DNA of 53,483 nucleotides from Eubacterium_U album (lineage in GTDB: Bacteria > Bacillota > Clostridia > Lachnospirales > Lachnospiraceae). Below the pieces are notes generated by a model. It saw only the letters and a list, made by a program, of their open reading frames with translations. It was not told the DNA's origin and ran no database searches. The stretch spans positions 1-53,483 of the forward strand of contig NZ_JAODBU010000001.1 in assembly GCF_025336545.1 (NCBI RefSeq), read 5' to 3'. Below are positions 26,572 to 35,275 of this stretch, piece by piece (the first letter of the stretch is position 1; every line of letters begins with the position of its first letter). Made by a program: the position numbers and the translations under genes.

Positions 26572-28410
26572 ATGAGCGGTATTGCCGGTTACTTTCAAAC
26601 AGAATTTGACGTTGAGAGAAACCATACTTTGTATGCAATTTACGAAAGCAAATTAACTAATATGCAGGATTCATTAATTACAAATTGCCACGAAAACAGT
26701 ATAATTTACATGAAACATCACATCGGATTTACAGCCAGCAATTTTTCAGTCACACATAGAGATTCGATATCAGTTACCTATAAGAATCGAACAGCTTCTA
26801 TCGTCTTTACAGGAAACATTTATAATTCAAATGAATTAAAATATAAATTATCATCCTATGATATTTCCGCTTATGAATTGTGCAACGAAGAACTTATTCT
26901 ATATTTATATTTAGTTTTCGGCGAAGATATTTTCAAAGAAATAAATGGTGGTTTTTCATTTGCAATTTACGAAAACAACTCATTAATAATAGTAAGAGAC
27001 CCTATTGGTATAAAGCCATTATTTTATCATTGTACAAATAATCATTTTATATTTGCTTCTCAACCAAAAAGTATATTTGCTTACGGCATAAAACCCGAAC
27101 TAACTAATGAAAGCTGGTGTGAAATAATCGGACTTGGTCCTGCACGAACTCCCGGAAAAAGTTTATTTAAAAATATATTTGAAGTACTTCCCGGCAATTA
27201 TATAAAAGTAACTTTTAACTCACAGGACATTATCAGTTACCAAACTCATTGCTATTGGGAATTAACCTATAATCATCACACTGATCCTTATTTAGATACA
27301 GTTGACAAAGTTAATTATCTGATAAAAGACAGTATTAAAAAGCAATTAACTAAAGATACAACTATTTGTTCTCTTTTATCCGGCGGAATTGATTCAAGTC
27401 TTGTAACTTCTATTGCTAAATCTATGATGGATAAAGAAAACAGAGAATTGAAAACATACGCATTTGAATTTGAAGGCAATGAAATTTTCTTTAATGGGAA
27501 CTCTTTTCAAAACTCATTAGACAGACCTTACGTAGAAATAATGAGAAAATACTTAAATTCTAATCATAAATATCTAACCTGTGACAGTTCAGGGCAAATT
27601 AAATATTTAAAAGAAACTGTTGATATGAGGGATGCTCCATGTATGGCAGATATTGAATCTTCTTTAATGTACTTTTGCAATGAAATATCAGAAACAAATA
27701 ACATAGCTTTAACGGGAGAATGTGCTGATGAAGTATTTGGTGGTTACCCATGGTTTCATCGTGATGAAATGATAAACTCAAATTCTTTCCCATGGTCTAA
27801 AGATTTATCCGTAAGAACATCTCTTTTTAATGACAGTTTCATTCAATCTCTTAATTTAGAAGAATACGTTGATGACGCTTATAAAACTTCTCTAAGCAAA
27901 TGCCCTGAAAGTGATTACAACAACGAGAAAGATAAACGCCGTTTTGAAATTGGATATCTGACTATAAACTGGTTCATGATGACTTTAGTTAACAGAATGG
28001 AACGTTGTAGTGTTTTCTCAGGGCTTGATGCAAGAGTTCCTTTTGCCGACTATAGATTAGTATCCTATGTTTTCAGTATTCCATGGGAATACAAATGTAA
28101 AGAGGGAAGTGTTAAACATTTATTAAAAGAATGTGGGAAAGATTTTCTTCCACCAGAAATTATAAACAGAAAAAAATCTCCATATCCAAAAACTTACAAT
28201 CCTGAATACGAGAAAATGATTGGTAAACTTCTTCTAGAAGAATTTGATAATAACTATGCACTTAATTTTATTGTAGATAAAAATAAGGTAATTAATTACA
28301 TCAACTCATCTAAAGATTATGGCAAGCCATGGTACGGTCAACTTATGGCTGGTCCACAAATGTTAGCATATATTCTTCAAATCAGTTATTGGTTAAAGAA
28401 ATATAGTTAA
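26572..28410 (+). CDS. Asparagine-synthetase-like amide ligase with dead glutaminase domain
   Basis: A 612-residue AsnB homologue. The synthetase half looks intact: PP-loop SLLSGGIDSSLV (Ser270-Asp274), the DRPYVEIMRKYL stretch, GECADEVFGGYPWFHRDE and the C-terminal GKPWYGQLMAGPQML. The N-terminal glutaminase half is not. It begins MSGIAGYF, so the nucleophilic Cys right after Met is Ser; the RHRGPD motif is absent; NGE is TGN (80-82); and the SDTE Asp is Asn. It should not release ammonia from glutamine. It probably adenylates a carboxylate and uses free ammonia or another amine, as in beta-lactam synthetase relatives. AAGGAGG precedes the ATG. Position after dpaAB suggests, but does not prove, dipicolinate or a relative as substrate. 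Confidence 0.85.
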   Translation: MSGIAGYFQTEFDVERNHTLYAIYESKLTNMQDSLITNCHENSIIYMKHHIGFTASNFSVTHRDSISVTYKNRTASIVFTGNIYNSNELKYKLSSYDISAYELCNEELILYLYLVFGEDIFKEINGGFSFAIYENNSLIIVRDPIGIKPLFYHCTNNHFIFASQPKSIFAYGIKPELTNESWCEIIGLGPARTPGKSLFKNIFEVLPGNYIKVTFNSQDIISYQTHCYWELTYNHHTDPYLDTVDKVNYLIKDSIKKQLTKDTTICSLLSGGIDSSLVTSIAKSMMDKENRELKTYAFEFEGNEIFFNGNSFQNSLDRPYVEIMRKYLNSNHKYLTCDSSGQIKYLKETVDMRDAPCMADIESSLMYFCNEISETNNIALTGECADEVFGGYPWFHRDEMINSNSFPWSKDLSVRTSLFNDSFIQSLNLEEYVDDAYKTSLSKCPESDYNNEKDKRRFEIGYLTINWFMMTLVNRMERCSVFSGLDARVPFADYRLVSYVFSIPWEYKCKEGSVKHLLKECGKDFLPPEIINRKKSPYPKTYNPEYEKMIGKLLLEEFDNNYALNFIVDKNKVINYINSSKDYGKPWYGQLMAGPQMLAYILQISYWLKKYS

Positions 28411-28423
28411 ATTAAATTTAAGT

Positions 28424-28508
28424 AAAAAACTCCAACAGACAGTTGATTATTAAATATTCTCAAAATTTAAAAGATTATTTTTTTCAGCCTTGTCTGCCGG
28501 AGTTTTTT
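28424..28508. terminator. Bidirectional terminator after the AsnB-like gene
   Basis: AAAAAACTCC plus CAGAC (28424-28440) pair with GTCTG plus GGAGTTTTTT (28492-28508); the loop is long (51 nt). T-runs occur on both strands, serving the plus-strand operon and, in reverse, the remnant at 28521. Confidence 0.65.
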
Positions 28509-28520
28509 CTTATGGTTGGC

Positions 28521-28806
28521 TTATTTTAAAGCCTTATTAATTAATTTCTTAATTTTTTTATTTGCTTTGACAGTTATTTTTGATACTTCAATTGGCTTAT
28601 CAACATGATATACTCCCGGTTGGAAAATAATATTCTTTCCTGCCTTTAGCTGTTTATTAATGCTATCAGTTGTATCAACTGTATTTCCGACACATCCCTG
28701 AATCACTTCATTCCAATTAACTCCATACACTCCATCATTAATGTAGCAATTTCTATAATATTTCTTTTTGTTTAAACTGCTTATTTTTTTTGTTATATAT
28801 TAAAAT
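28521..28806 (-). pseudogene. Fragment of a right-handed beta-helix (glycan-lyase/hydrolase-like) protein
   Basis: A minus-strand frame without an ATG reads KKYYRNCYINDGVYGVNW, then CVGNTVDTTDSINKQLKAG and KNIIFQPGVYHVDKPIEV, a turn sequence typical of secreted parallel beta-helix proteins, and ends after KANKKIKKLINKALK. The open stretch begins just after a stop at about 28806, with a possible GTG at 28730. Both flanks of a normally much larger protein (several hundred residues) are missing, so this is a leftover. Lys-rich residues at the end resemble the linker of the adjoining surface-protein type. Confidence 0.6.
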
Positions 28807-28976
28807 TAATTCTACATATAAAAAACGATTTTATATGTTTATAAATTTCATTTATTAAAAAAATCTTTCACCCCACTCTTGACAAAGAGCCAAAAAAACA
28901 AACGACATAGCCGTTTACACGACTATGCCGCTTGCTTTTAATTTTTATCTAAACATTAAATTATGCTTATAAATTA
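28807..28976. other. Intergenic AT-rich region with a surface-protein terminator
   Basis: Contains the terminator of the Ig-like gene at 28903-28930; otherwise AT-rich DNA with no recognised feature. Confidence 0.5.
28903..28930 (-). terminator. Terminator of the Ig-like surface protein gene
   Basis: CGACATAGCCGT (28903-28914) and ACGACTATGCCG (28919-28930) form a stem with two mismatches; on the minus strand TTTGTTTTTTT follows. Confidence 0.75.
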
Positions 28977-31058
28977 CTAATCAATATTCTGGTCATTATC
29001 AATTGGTAAATTTGGAAAATCAACAACAATGTTTGCACCTGTAACTGTAATAGTTGCTGATGTTGCTAATTCTTTATCAGATTCATTATCAAATGCCTTA
29101 ATTACATATGTTCCATTAGGTACGCACTTGAATTCATATTTTCCATCATCATATGAACTTACGTAATCATATCCAATAGGTTCATCTGTTTTATCTGCTT
29201 TGTAAATTCTTACATAAGCTCTCTTATTAAGTACTGCACCTGATCTGTCTTTAAGAGTTCCCGTAATTGTTGCTCTTGTTGGAGCTGTATATGATAATAC
29301 TGTATCAGCGCCTAAGCTTACATACTTAGCAAGAGTAATCTGTTCTCCATAACTTTCAATATATACAGAATAGTTACCTGCCGGGAGACATACCTTTGAT
29401 GTAAGAATCTTCTTTTCATAATCAGTTGTTTCATCAGCAGATACTGCACTGAAAGTTTCATTTAAATCATGATTGTAAAACATTAATTCATCTGTGCTAC
29501 TGTCATAATTATAAAGAACTGTAGTAACAGAAACTGCCGGAGTAACTACAACTGTAAGTGTTCCTATAGCTGTAAGTGTAGGATTTTCTATATCTGTAAA
29601 CTGTACTCTAAGAGTATATGTTCCTGCTTCAACTTTTCCTGATCTACCATTAACATATACTCTACTTGATGTTGTTGTATATTTGTTTCCGTTTTCATCT
29701 GTATTTTCACTATCCAAATAAAATAAATCATTGTATGTGTCTAAAAGAGTAGCACGGTATTCTCCGCTTCCACCTTCAACATTAATGTATGATCCAATAT
29801 ATTCATGTGGATAAATTAATGCATTAGCCTGATCACCAATAGTCTTGTTTTCAGCAACAACCTTATTCTTGTCACCAATAAGGAAATTTACTTTTGAACT
29901 TGCTGTTCTACCAAGTTCGTCTGTACCTGTAAAGTTTACAACCTGATTTTCTGCTACAGCTGCAACCTTACCCTTAATGTTGTTTGTGTACTTTTCAATT
30001 GCTAAGCCTGCTGGAAGATTTCCTGATGCAACTGAAACTGTTTCATATCCAACAAGATTTTTGAAACCAACACCTGTATTAATTTCGTCTCCTACAACAC
30101 CTGAAACAAGTTGTCTATATTCATATCCGTCTGCAAGAGCCTGTAACTCAACAGCGTTTTTCCCCTTTAATGATGGTACTGAAACCTGTACAAATTCTCC
30201 CATTTCAACTGAATTCTTTGTAAATATAGTGTAGTTTAAATTGTCGTTTGTAAATACTTTTTCAACTTCAAGTTCTCTGTTGTATGTACCTTCTGCACGA
30301 ACTTTGCTCTTAACTACAAAGCTATCTTTTGTAAGTGCAATTGGTGTATCTAATACAACCTTATATGAGTCTACATAATAGTTATTTCTTGGATTGTTTA
30401 ACTGTACATCTTTAATTCCATTCCATACAGCAACTGTACATGTAGCTTTCTTCTTGCTACCATCAAGAGCTGTAACAGTAACCTTAGCTGTTCCTTCGCC
30501 TACTGCACTAACAACACCCTTATTTGAAACCTTAACTACTTTTTCATTTGATGATGTCCACTTTACTGCCTTGTATGATTTCTTAGGAGCATTTACCTTA
30601 GCGCTCAACTTTTCTGAAGCACCAACTGCAAGGTCAAGATTCTTCTTGTTAAGTGTTACTTTCTTAACTGCATTCTTTACAACCTTAACTTTAATGCTTG
30701 CTGTTTTCTTTTTGTTCTTTACTGATACAACCTTAATTGTTGTTGTACCAACCTTTTTACCCTTTACAATACCTTTCTTAGATACTGTAGCAACTTTTGC
30801 ATTGCTTGACTTATAAGTCACTTTCTTGAATGCTTTCTTCTTTGCTTTAACTGTTACAGTAAGTTTAATTGACTTGCCCCTTGCAACTGTCGCAATTTTC
30901 TTTGTACCTGCAGGTGAAACGACTTTAACGCTTTTAACTGCATTTGTTGCCTTTGCTTTCTTCTTAGCTGCGCTTGCAGGTGTAATATTTGTTGAGAATA
31001 CTAAAACAACTGCTAAAGCCAATGCTAACAAAGACTTGAATGTTGATTTTCTTTTCAT
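28977..31058 (-). CDS. Secreted multi-domain protein with two bacterial Ig-like (BIG2) domains
   Basis: A 693-residue exported protein. The signal peptide is MKRKSTFKSLLALALAVVLV followed by FSTNITPASA and a cut before AKKKAK. Residues about 40-128 and 130-212 are two BIG2-type Ig-like domains (VTYKSSNAKVATVSKKGIVKG and VKWTSSNEKVVKVSNKGVVSA are their key strands). The middle (about 215-520) has putative beta-sandwich modules. A C-terminal carboxypeptidase-regulatory-like domain carries GTLKDRSGAVLNKRAYVRIY and DDGKYEFKCVPNGTYVIKAFD. No LPXTG motif or SLH domain is seen, so how it is held on the cell is unclear. AAGGAGG precedes the ATG. It is a single gene; an adhesion or matrix role is inferred from the domains. 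Confidence 0.88.
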   Translation of the reverse strand: MKRKSTFKSLLALALAVVLVFSTNITPASAAKKKAKATNAVKSVKVVSPAGTKKIATVARGKSIKLTVTVKAKKKAFKKVTYKSSNAKVATVSKKGIVKGKKVGTTTIKVVSVKNKKKTASIKVKVVKNAVKKVTLNKKNLDLAVGASEKLSAKVNAPKKSYKAVKWTSSNEKVVKVSNKGVVSAVGEGTAKVTVTALDGSKKKATCTVAVWNGIKDVQLNNPRNNYYVDSYKVVLDTPIALTKDSFVVKSKVRAEGTYNRELEVEKVFTNDNLNYTIFTKNSVEMGEFVQVSVPSLKGKNAVELQALADGYEYRQLVSGVVGDEINTGVGFKNLVGYETVSVASGNLPAGLAIEKYTNNIKGKVAAVAENQVVNFTGTDELGRTASSKVNFLIGDKNKVVAENKTIGDQANALIYPHEYIGSYINVEGGSGEYRATLLDTYNDLFYLDSENTDENGNKYTTTSSRVYVNGRSGKVEAGTYTLRVQFTDIENPTLTAIGTLTVVVTPAVSVTTVLYNYDSSTDELMFYNHDLNETFSAVSADETTDYEKKILTSKVCLPAGNYSVYIESYGEQITLAKYVSLGADTVLSYTAPTRATITGTLKDRSGAVLNKRAYVRIYKADKTDEPIGYDYVSSYDDGKYEFKCVPNGTYVIKAFDNESDKELATSATITVTGANIVVDFPNLPIDNDQNID

Positions 31059-31447
31059 TGAAAATTCCTCCTTCTCTTGTTTTTCATAACTGAATCTCAG
31101 TCTTTGTATATTATAGCACGTTGTACCACAATTTTCTTACAAAAATTTTTTTTAAATTTCATTAACTGGAAATTTCGTACATTAATAGAATAAAAACAGT
31201 TTTATTATTTGTATATTTAGCAATAATCACTAAAGTAATATTTTAATTTATTTAGTAAATTCTTGTTTTTTTCAATTTTTGACCTGATTTTTATATATTT
31301 TGCTTAATTAATAAAAGTAAACATGAATATTTATTTCGTAAAAATAATATATATGATAAGATTTATAAAATTAATCTGTATTTTTTTAGTTGTCTATTTA
31401 CATTTTCCCTAATATAAAACTTATCACTTCAGAGAAAGGAGATTTAT
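31059..31447. other. Divergent region between surface protein and antiporter genes
   Basis: About 390 nt, very AT-rich. The plus-strand antiporter promoter is at 31390-31418. The promoter of the surface protein gene must lie toward 31100, but no clean pair of boxes was fixed. No RNA structure or remnant was recognised. Confidence 0.45.
31390..31418 (+). promoter_or_regulatory. Candidate antiporter promoter
   Basis: TTGTCT (31390-31395) and TATAAA (31413-31418) with a 17-nt spacer, about 30 nt before the start codon. Start would be near 31425. Confidence 0.5.
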
Positions 31448-33037
31448 ATGGCGATAACTTTAACTTGTGTATCACTAATTTTGTTTTTATGTATAATAGC
31501 CGATAAATTTTCAGGCAAATTTGGTATGCCTACGCTTATTCTTTTTATGGGCATAGGTATGATTTTTGGAAGCGATGGAATATTTAAAATAGCCTTCTCT
31601 AACTATGAATTTGCCGAAAAAATCTGTATGCTTGCCCTATGTTTCATTATGTTTTATGGAGGTTTCAATACAAAATGGGCTACCGCTAAAACTGTAGCTT
31701 TAAAAGCCATTTTATTATCAACTATTGGAGTTATAATCACCGCCACAATCACAGGTTTATTCTGCTATATTATTCTTAAATTTTCTTTTGTAGAAAGTTT
31801 CCTGATTGGTTCAGTTCTTTCCTCAACTGATGCAGCAAGTGTTTTTTCTATATTAAGAAAGAAAAAGTTAAATTTAAAAAATGGAACTGCATCTCTCCTT
31901 GAAATCGAAAGCGGAAGCAACGACCCTGTATCATATATGCTTACAATCATAGGAATATCTTTGTTTAATTCTAAATCATTATCTACAATACCTTTAATGA
32001 TTTTTTCACAGATATTCTTTGGCTTATTAATAGGTGTAAGTTTCGCATTTATTGGATTATTTATAATAAAAAAGACAACAATAATAAGTAATGGATTAGA
32101 CACAATATTTATGATTGCTTTAATATTAGCTTCATTTGGTATTTCTCTCTATATAAATGGAAACGCATTATTAAGCGTATATTTATTAGGTATAATACTT
32201 GGTAACACAAAAATTAAAAATAAAGATATACTTATTCCATTTTTTGATGGAATTACCGGTCTGGCTCAAATTTTAATTTTCTTTTTACTTGGATTACTTG
32301 CATTTCCACACAAATTTCCTGATATAGCTATGCCTTCACTTTGCATTGTTGCTATACTAACTTTAATTGCAAGACCAATAGCTGTATTTGCATTGCTGAT
32401 ACCATTCAAATGTAGTATTAAGCAATGCCTATTAACATCATGGTCGGGACTTCGCGGTGCTGCTTCTATTGTTTTTTCGATTATGGTTGTTGCCGGGAAC
32501 CCTGATATCTCTTTAGATATATTTCATATTGTTTTTATGGTTGCTTTATTTTCAGTTTCAATTCAAGGAACTCTTATTCCTAAGATAGCAAATAAATTAA
32601 AGATGATTGATAACAACGAAGATGTTCGAAAAACATTTAATGATTATAAGGAGGATTCTTCTATTACCTTAATGAGAATGTACATACCTAAAGGTCATAA
32701 TTGGGAGAATAAATTAATTAGTGATGTAAGTATGCCCACTAATTCTTTAGCTCTTATGATTAAACGCAATGGAACAACTATAATTCCTAAAGGTGATACT
32801 ATGATTTTAGCGAAAGATACATTAATACTTAGTGTTCCTTCATACGAACCATCAGGGCAGGAGAATCTAAAAGAAATCAAGATACAAAGCACAGATAAAT
32901 GGTGTAACAAAACAATTCAGGAATTAAATTTACCAGAAAATGTTCTTATTGCTTTAATTAAACGAGGCGAAGATAATTTAATACCCGACGGGAATACATT
33001 AATAAAAGAAAATGATTTTGTTGTGTTATATAAATAG
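31448..33037 (+). CDS. Potassium/proton antiporter (CPA1 family, NhaP2/CvrA-type)
   Basis: A 529-residue membrane protein. About 12 transmembrane helices cover residues 1-390 (KFGMPTLILFMGIGMIFGSDG, SVLSSTDAASVFSILRKKKL, EIESGSNDPVSYML, which holds the ND transport-site pair). The cytosolic tail has two RCK/TrkA_C-like repeats (MYIPKGHNWENKLISDV... and IQSTDKWCNKTIQEL...), which sense nucleotide or K+ in this family. Such exporters swap K+ or Na+ for H+ to control pH and ion balance. AGGAG precedes the ATG. It is a single-gene unit, convergent with the GGGtGRT gene. Confidence 0.9.
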   Translation: MAITLTCVSLILFLCIIADKFSGKFGMPTLILFMGIGMIFGSDGIFKIAFSNYEFAEKICMLALCFIMFYGGFNTKWATAKTVALKAILLSTIGVIITATITGLFCYIILKFSFVESFLIGSVLSSTDAASVFSILRKKKLNLKNGTASLLEIESGSNDPVSYMLTIIGISLFNSKSLSTIPLMIFSQIFFGLLIGVSFAFIGLFIIKKTTIISNGLDTIFMIALILASFGISLYINGNALLSVYLLGIILGNTKIKNKDILIPFFDGITGLAQILIFFLLGLLAFPHKFPDIAMPSLCIVAILTLIARPIAVFALLIPFKCSIKQCLLTSWSGLRGAASIVFSIMVVAGNPDISLDIFHIVFMVALFSVSIQGTLIPKIANKLKMIDNNEDVRKTFNDYKEDSSITLMRMYIPKGHNWENKLISDVSMPTNSLALMIKRNGTTIIPKGDTMILAKDTLILSVPSYEPSGQENLKEIKIQSTDKWCNKTIQELNLPENVLIALIKRGEDNLIPDGNTLIKENDFVVLYK

Positions 33038-33060
33038 GAATTTAAAGTCCATTATTAAAA

Positions 33061-33091
33061 AAGTACCGCAATCCCTTTGATTACGGCACTT
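33061..33091 (-). terminator. Terminator of the GGGtGRT gene
   Basis: AAGTACCGCAATC (33061-33073) and GATTACGGCACTT (33079-33091). On the minus-strand RNA every position pairs if G-U wobbles are allowed, then a T-run follows; on the plus strand two positions mismatch. That bias assigns it to the minus-strand gene. Confidence 0.8.
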
Positions 33092-33116
33092 TCAAGTGTT
33101 TTATTTAATTGTTTGA

Positions 33117-34127
33117 TTAGAACTTGCCAGCGTTAGCTGCTTCCTCAACGGAAACTGCTACAGCTACTGTAGCACCTACCATTGGGTTATTACCCATTCC
33201 GATAAGACCCATCATTTCAACGTGAGCCGGAACTGATGAAGAACCTGCGAACTGAGCGTCTGAATGCATACGTCCTAATGTATCTGTCATACCATATGAA
33301 GCTGGACCAGCAGCCATGTTATCCGGATGAAGTGTACGTCCTGTACCACCACCTGATGCTACTGAGAAATACTTCTTACCCTGTTCGATACATTCTTTCT
33401 TATATGTACCTGCAACAGGATGCTGGAATCTAGTTGGGTTTGTTGAGTTACCTGTAATAGATACACCAACGTTTTCGTGATGCATGATTGCAACACCTTC
33501 CTGTACATCGTCAGCACCGTAACATTTAACAGTTGCACGAAGTCCATCTGAGTAAGCTTTTTCGTAAACAATGTTTAACTTAGCTTCTTTATAATCGTAT
33601 TTTGTTTCAACGAATGTGAAACCGTTAATTCTTGAGATAATCTGAGCTGCATCTTTTCCAAGACCATTTAAGATAACTCTTAAAGGTTTCTTACGAACCT
33701 TGTTAGCTTTTTCAGCGATACCGATAGCACCTTCAGCAGCTGCGAATGATTCATGTCCTGCAAGGAATGCGAAACATTCTGTTTCTTCTTCAAGTAACAT
33801 CTTTCCTAAGTTACCATGTCCAAGACCTACTTTTCTGTGGTCAGCAACAGAACCAGGAATACAGAAAGCCTGAAGACCTTCACCGATTGCTGCAGCAGCA
33901 TCAGCAGCTCTTCTACATCCTTTCTTAATAGCAATAGCTGCACCTACTGTATAAGCCCAGCATGCATTTTCAAAACAAATTGGCTGAATCTTTTTAACCT
34001 GTTCGTAAACATCTAATCCAGCGTCCTTTGTAATCTTTTCAGCTTCTTCGATAGAAGCGATTCCATAACTATTTAAAACAGAATTAATCTGATCAATTCT
34101 TCTTTCATATGATTCAAATAATGCCAT
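33117..34127 (-). CDS. GGGtGRT-family protein
   Basis: A 336-residue protein of the conserved GGGtGRT family, named for the SGGGTGRTLHP motif (residues 259-265 are GGGTGRT). It is rich in glycine and alanine, soluble, and has several conserved blocks (CFENACWAYTVGAAIAIKKG, GHGNLGKML, LAGHESFAAAEGAIGIAEK, GNSTNPTRFQHPVAG). The function is undetermined. It is encoded 12 nt after a NifU-like scaffold protein and, in gut Clostridia, the two typically travel together, so a role in iron-sulphur chemistry is likely but unproven. GGAGG precedes the ATG; the gene is highly codon-biased, suggesting high expression. Confidence 0.88.
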   Translation of the reverse strand: MALFESYERRIDQINSVLNSYGIASIEEAEKITKDAGLDVYEQVKKIQPICFENACWAYTVGAAIAIKKGCRRAADAAAAIGEGLQAFCIPGSVADHRKVGLGHGNLGKMLLEEETECFAFLAGHESFAAAEGAIGIAEKANKVRKKPLRVILNGLGKDAAQIISRINGFTFVETKYDYKEAKLNIVYEKAYSDGLRATVKCYGADDVQEGVAIMHHENVGVSITGNSTNPTRFQHPVAGTYKKECIEQGKKYFSVASGGGTGRTLHPDNMAAGPASYGMTDTLGRMHSDAQFAGSSSVPAHVEMMGLIGMGNNPMVGATVAVAVSVEEAANAGKF

Positions 34128-34139
34128 TGTTGTTACCTC

Positions 34140-34832
34140 CTATTCCTTTCTTGGATCGATAATCTTAACAGCGTCATCAACACGTCCATACTGACCCTTT
34201 GATTTTTCCCAAGCTGTTGTAGGATCATCACCTTTTTTAATAAAGTCTGTCATCTTTCCAAGATTTACAAACTGGTAACCAATAACTTCATTATCAGCAT
34301 CAAGAGCGATACCTGTTACATAACCTTCAGCCATTTCAAGGTATCTAACACCTTTAGCCTTTGTTGCGTACATTGTACCAACCTGTGAACGAAGACCTTT
34401 ACCTAAATCTTCAAGTCCGGCACCAACTACAAGACCATCATCTGAGAAAGCACTCTGTGTTCTACCATATACAATCTGTAAGAATAATTCTCTCATTGCT
34501 GTATTGATAGCATCACAAACTAAGTCAGTGTTTAAAGCTTCAAGAATTGTCTTTCCCTGAAGAATTTCAGCTGCCATAGCTGCTGAATGTGTCATACCTG
34601 AACATCCGATTGTTTCTACTAATGCTTCTTCAATGATACCTTCTTTAACATTTAAAGTAAGCTTACATGCTCCCTGCTGAGGTGCACACCAGCCTACACC
34701 ATGTGTAAAGCCTGAAATATCTTCGATTTTTTTTGAATGAACCCATTTTCCTTCTTCTGGAATTGGAGCTGGTTCATGCTTTGCACCCTTAGCTACAGGG
34801 CACATCATTTCAACTTCTTTTGAATAAATCAT
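34140..34832 (-). CDS. NifU-like iron-sulphur cluster scaffold
   Basis: A 230-residue protein with the NifU/IscU N-terminal scaffold fold: QGACKLTLNVKEGIIEEALVETIGCSGMTHSAAMAAEIL supplies two cysteines, and VCDAINTAMRELFLQIVYGR a third. Length exceeds plain IscU (about 130 residues) through an N-terminal extension with MMCPVAKGAKHEPAPIPEEGK and a C-terminal part. Cluster assembly on Cys residues is inferred from family. AAGGAG lies about 10 nt before the ATG at 34832. It is the first gene of a pair with the GGGtGRT gene, with a LysR-type regulator 443 nt upstream on the same strand. Confidence 0.85.
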   Translation of the reverse strand: MIYSKEVEMMCPVAKGAKHEPAPIPEEGKWVHSKKIEDISGFTHGVGWCAPQQGACKLTLNVKEGIIEEALVETIGCSGMTHSAAMAAEILQGKTILEALNTDLVCDAINTAMRELFLQIVYGRTQSAFSDDGLVVGAGLEDLGKGLRSQVGTMYATKAKGVRYLEMAEGYVTGIALDADNEVIGYQFVNLGKMTDFIKKGDDPTTAWEKSKGQYGRVDDAVKIIDPRKE

Positions 34833-35275
34833 TTGAATAAATACTCCTTTCGAAATATAACCTAGGGAACTATCCCCATATTTTTAGCATAAAACAAGTA
34901 ATGCTACCCATCTTATGCTATGTATTATTTGTGAGCGTTTAGTCTGCCCACACCTTTGTTTATTTTCTCATAAAATCACAAAATAGTCTATAGTTTTACA
35001 AAATCTTTCAAAAAAAAATTGTAACTGCAGGTGTTGTTGTAAGTATAACTATTGTTGGATGAGATATTTCAAGATATCCTACATTAAGTGTACTTGTTAC
35101 GAGAAATGTTAATGAAAGTCAAATGAAAGACCCCTCTTCAATGATTTTTCATAATATCACTCCTTCAATTTTTATATATAAAATGTATATATTCCTATTT
35201 TTTTGCTAATTATGGAACACATTTTCCACATTGTGTAGATATTTTGTAAACAAAAATTATATTTTGTTCATTTTT
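34833..35275. other. Long leader/intergenic region upstream of the NifU-like gene
   Basis: About 440 nt. The part next to the NifU-like gene has two stem-loops: TAGCATAA (34885-34892) with TTATGCTA (34913-34920), and GGGAACTATCCC (34865-34876). They may be leader RNA structure. A possible decayed gene sits at 35008-35152 (separate entry). No known riboswitch consensus was recognised. Confidence 0.4.
35008..35152 (-). pseudogene. Possible decayed start of a membrane transporter (VIT/CCC1-like)
   Basis: A good ribosome site (GGAG) and ATG at 35152 open a frame that stops after MKNH. The next readable stretches, in shifted frames, are RGVFHLTF and then LVTSTLNVGYLEISHPTIVILTTTPAVTIFF. This is weakly like the N-terminus of VIT/CCC1 iron/manganese transporters (about 50 residues), with stops and frame changes. 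The similarity is faint, so the family is a guess; that a once-coding stretch exists is somewhat firmer. Confidence 0.3.

Noticed and set aside
30394..30816. 140-codon open frame opposite the Ig-like protein gene
   Set aside because: It mirrors the repetitive Lys/Val codons of the real gene and has no initiation signal.
34833..35007. Known riboswitch in the NifU-like leader
   Set aside because: Stem-loops exist, but none matched a riboswitch consensus I could recall, so only structure is reported.
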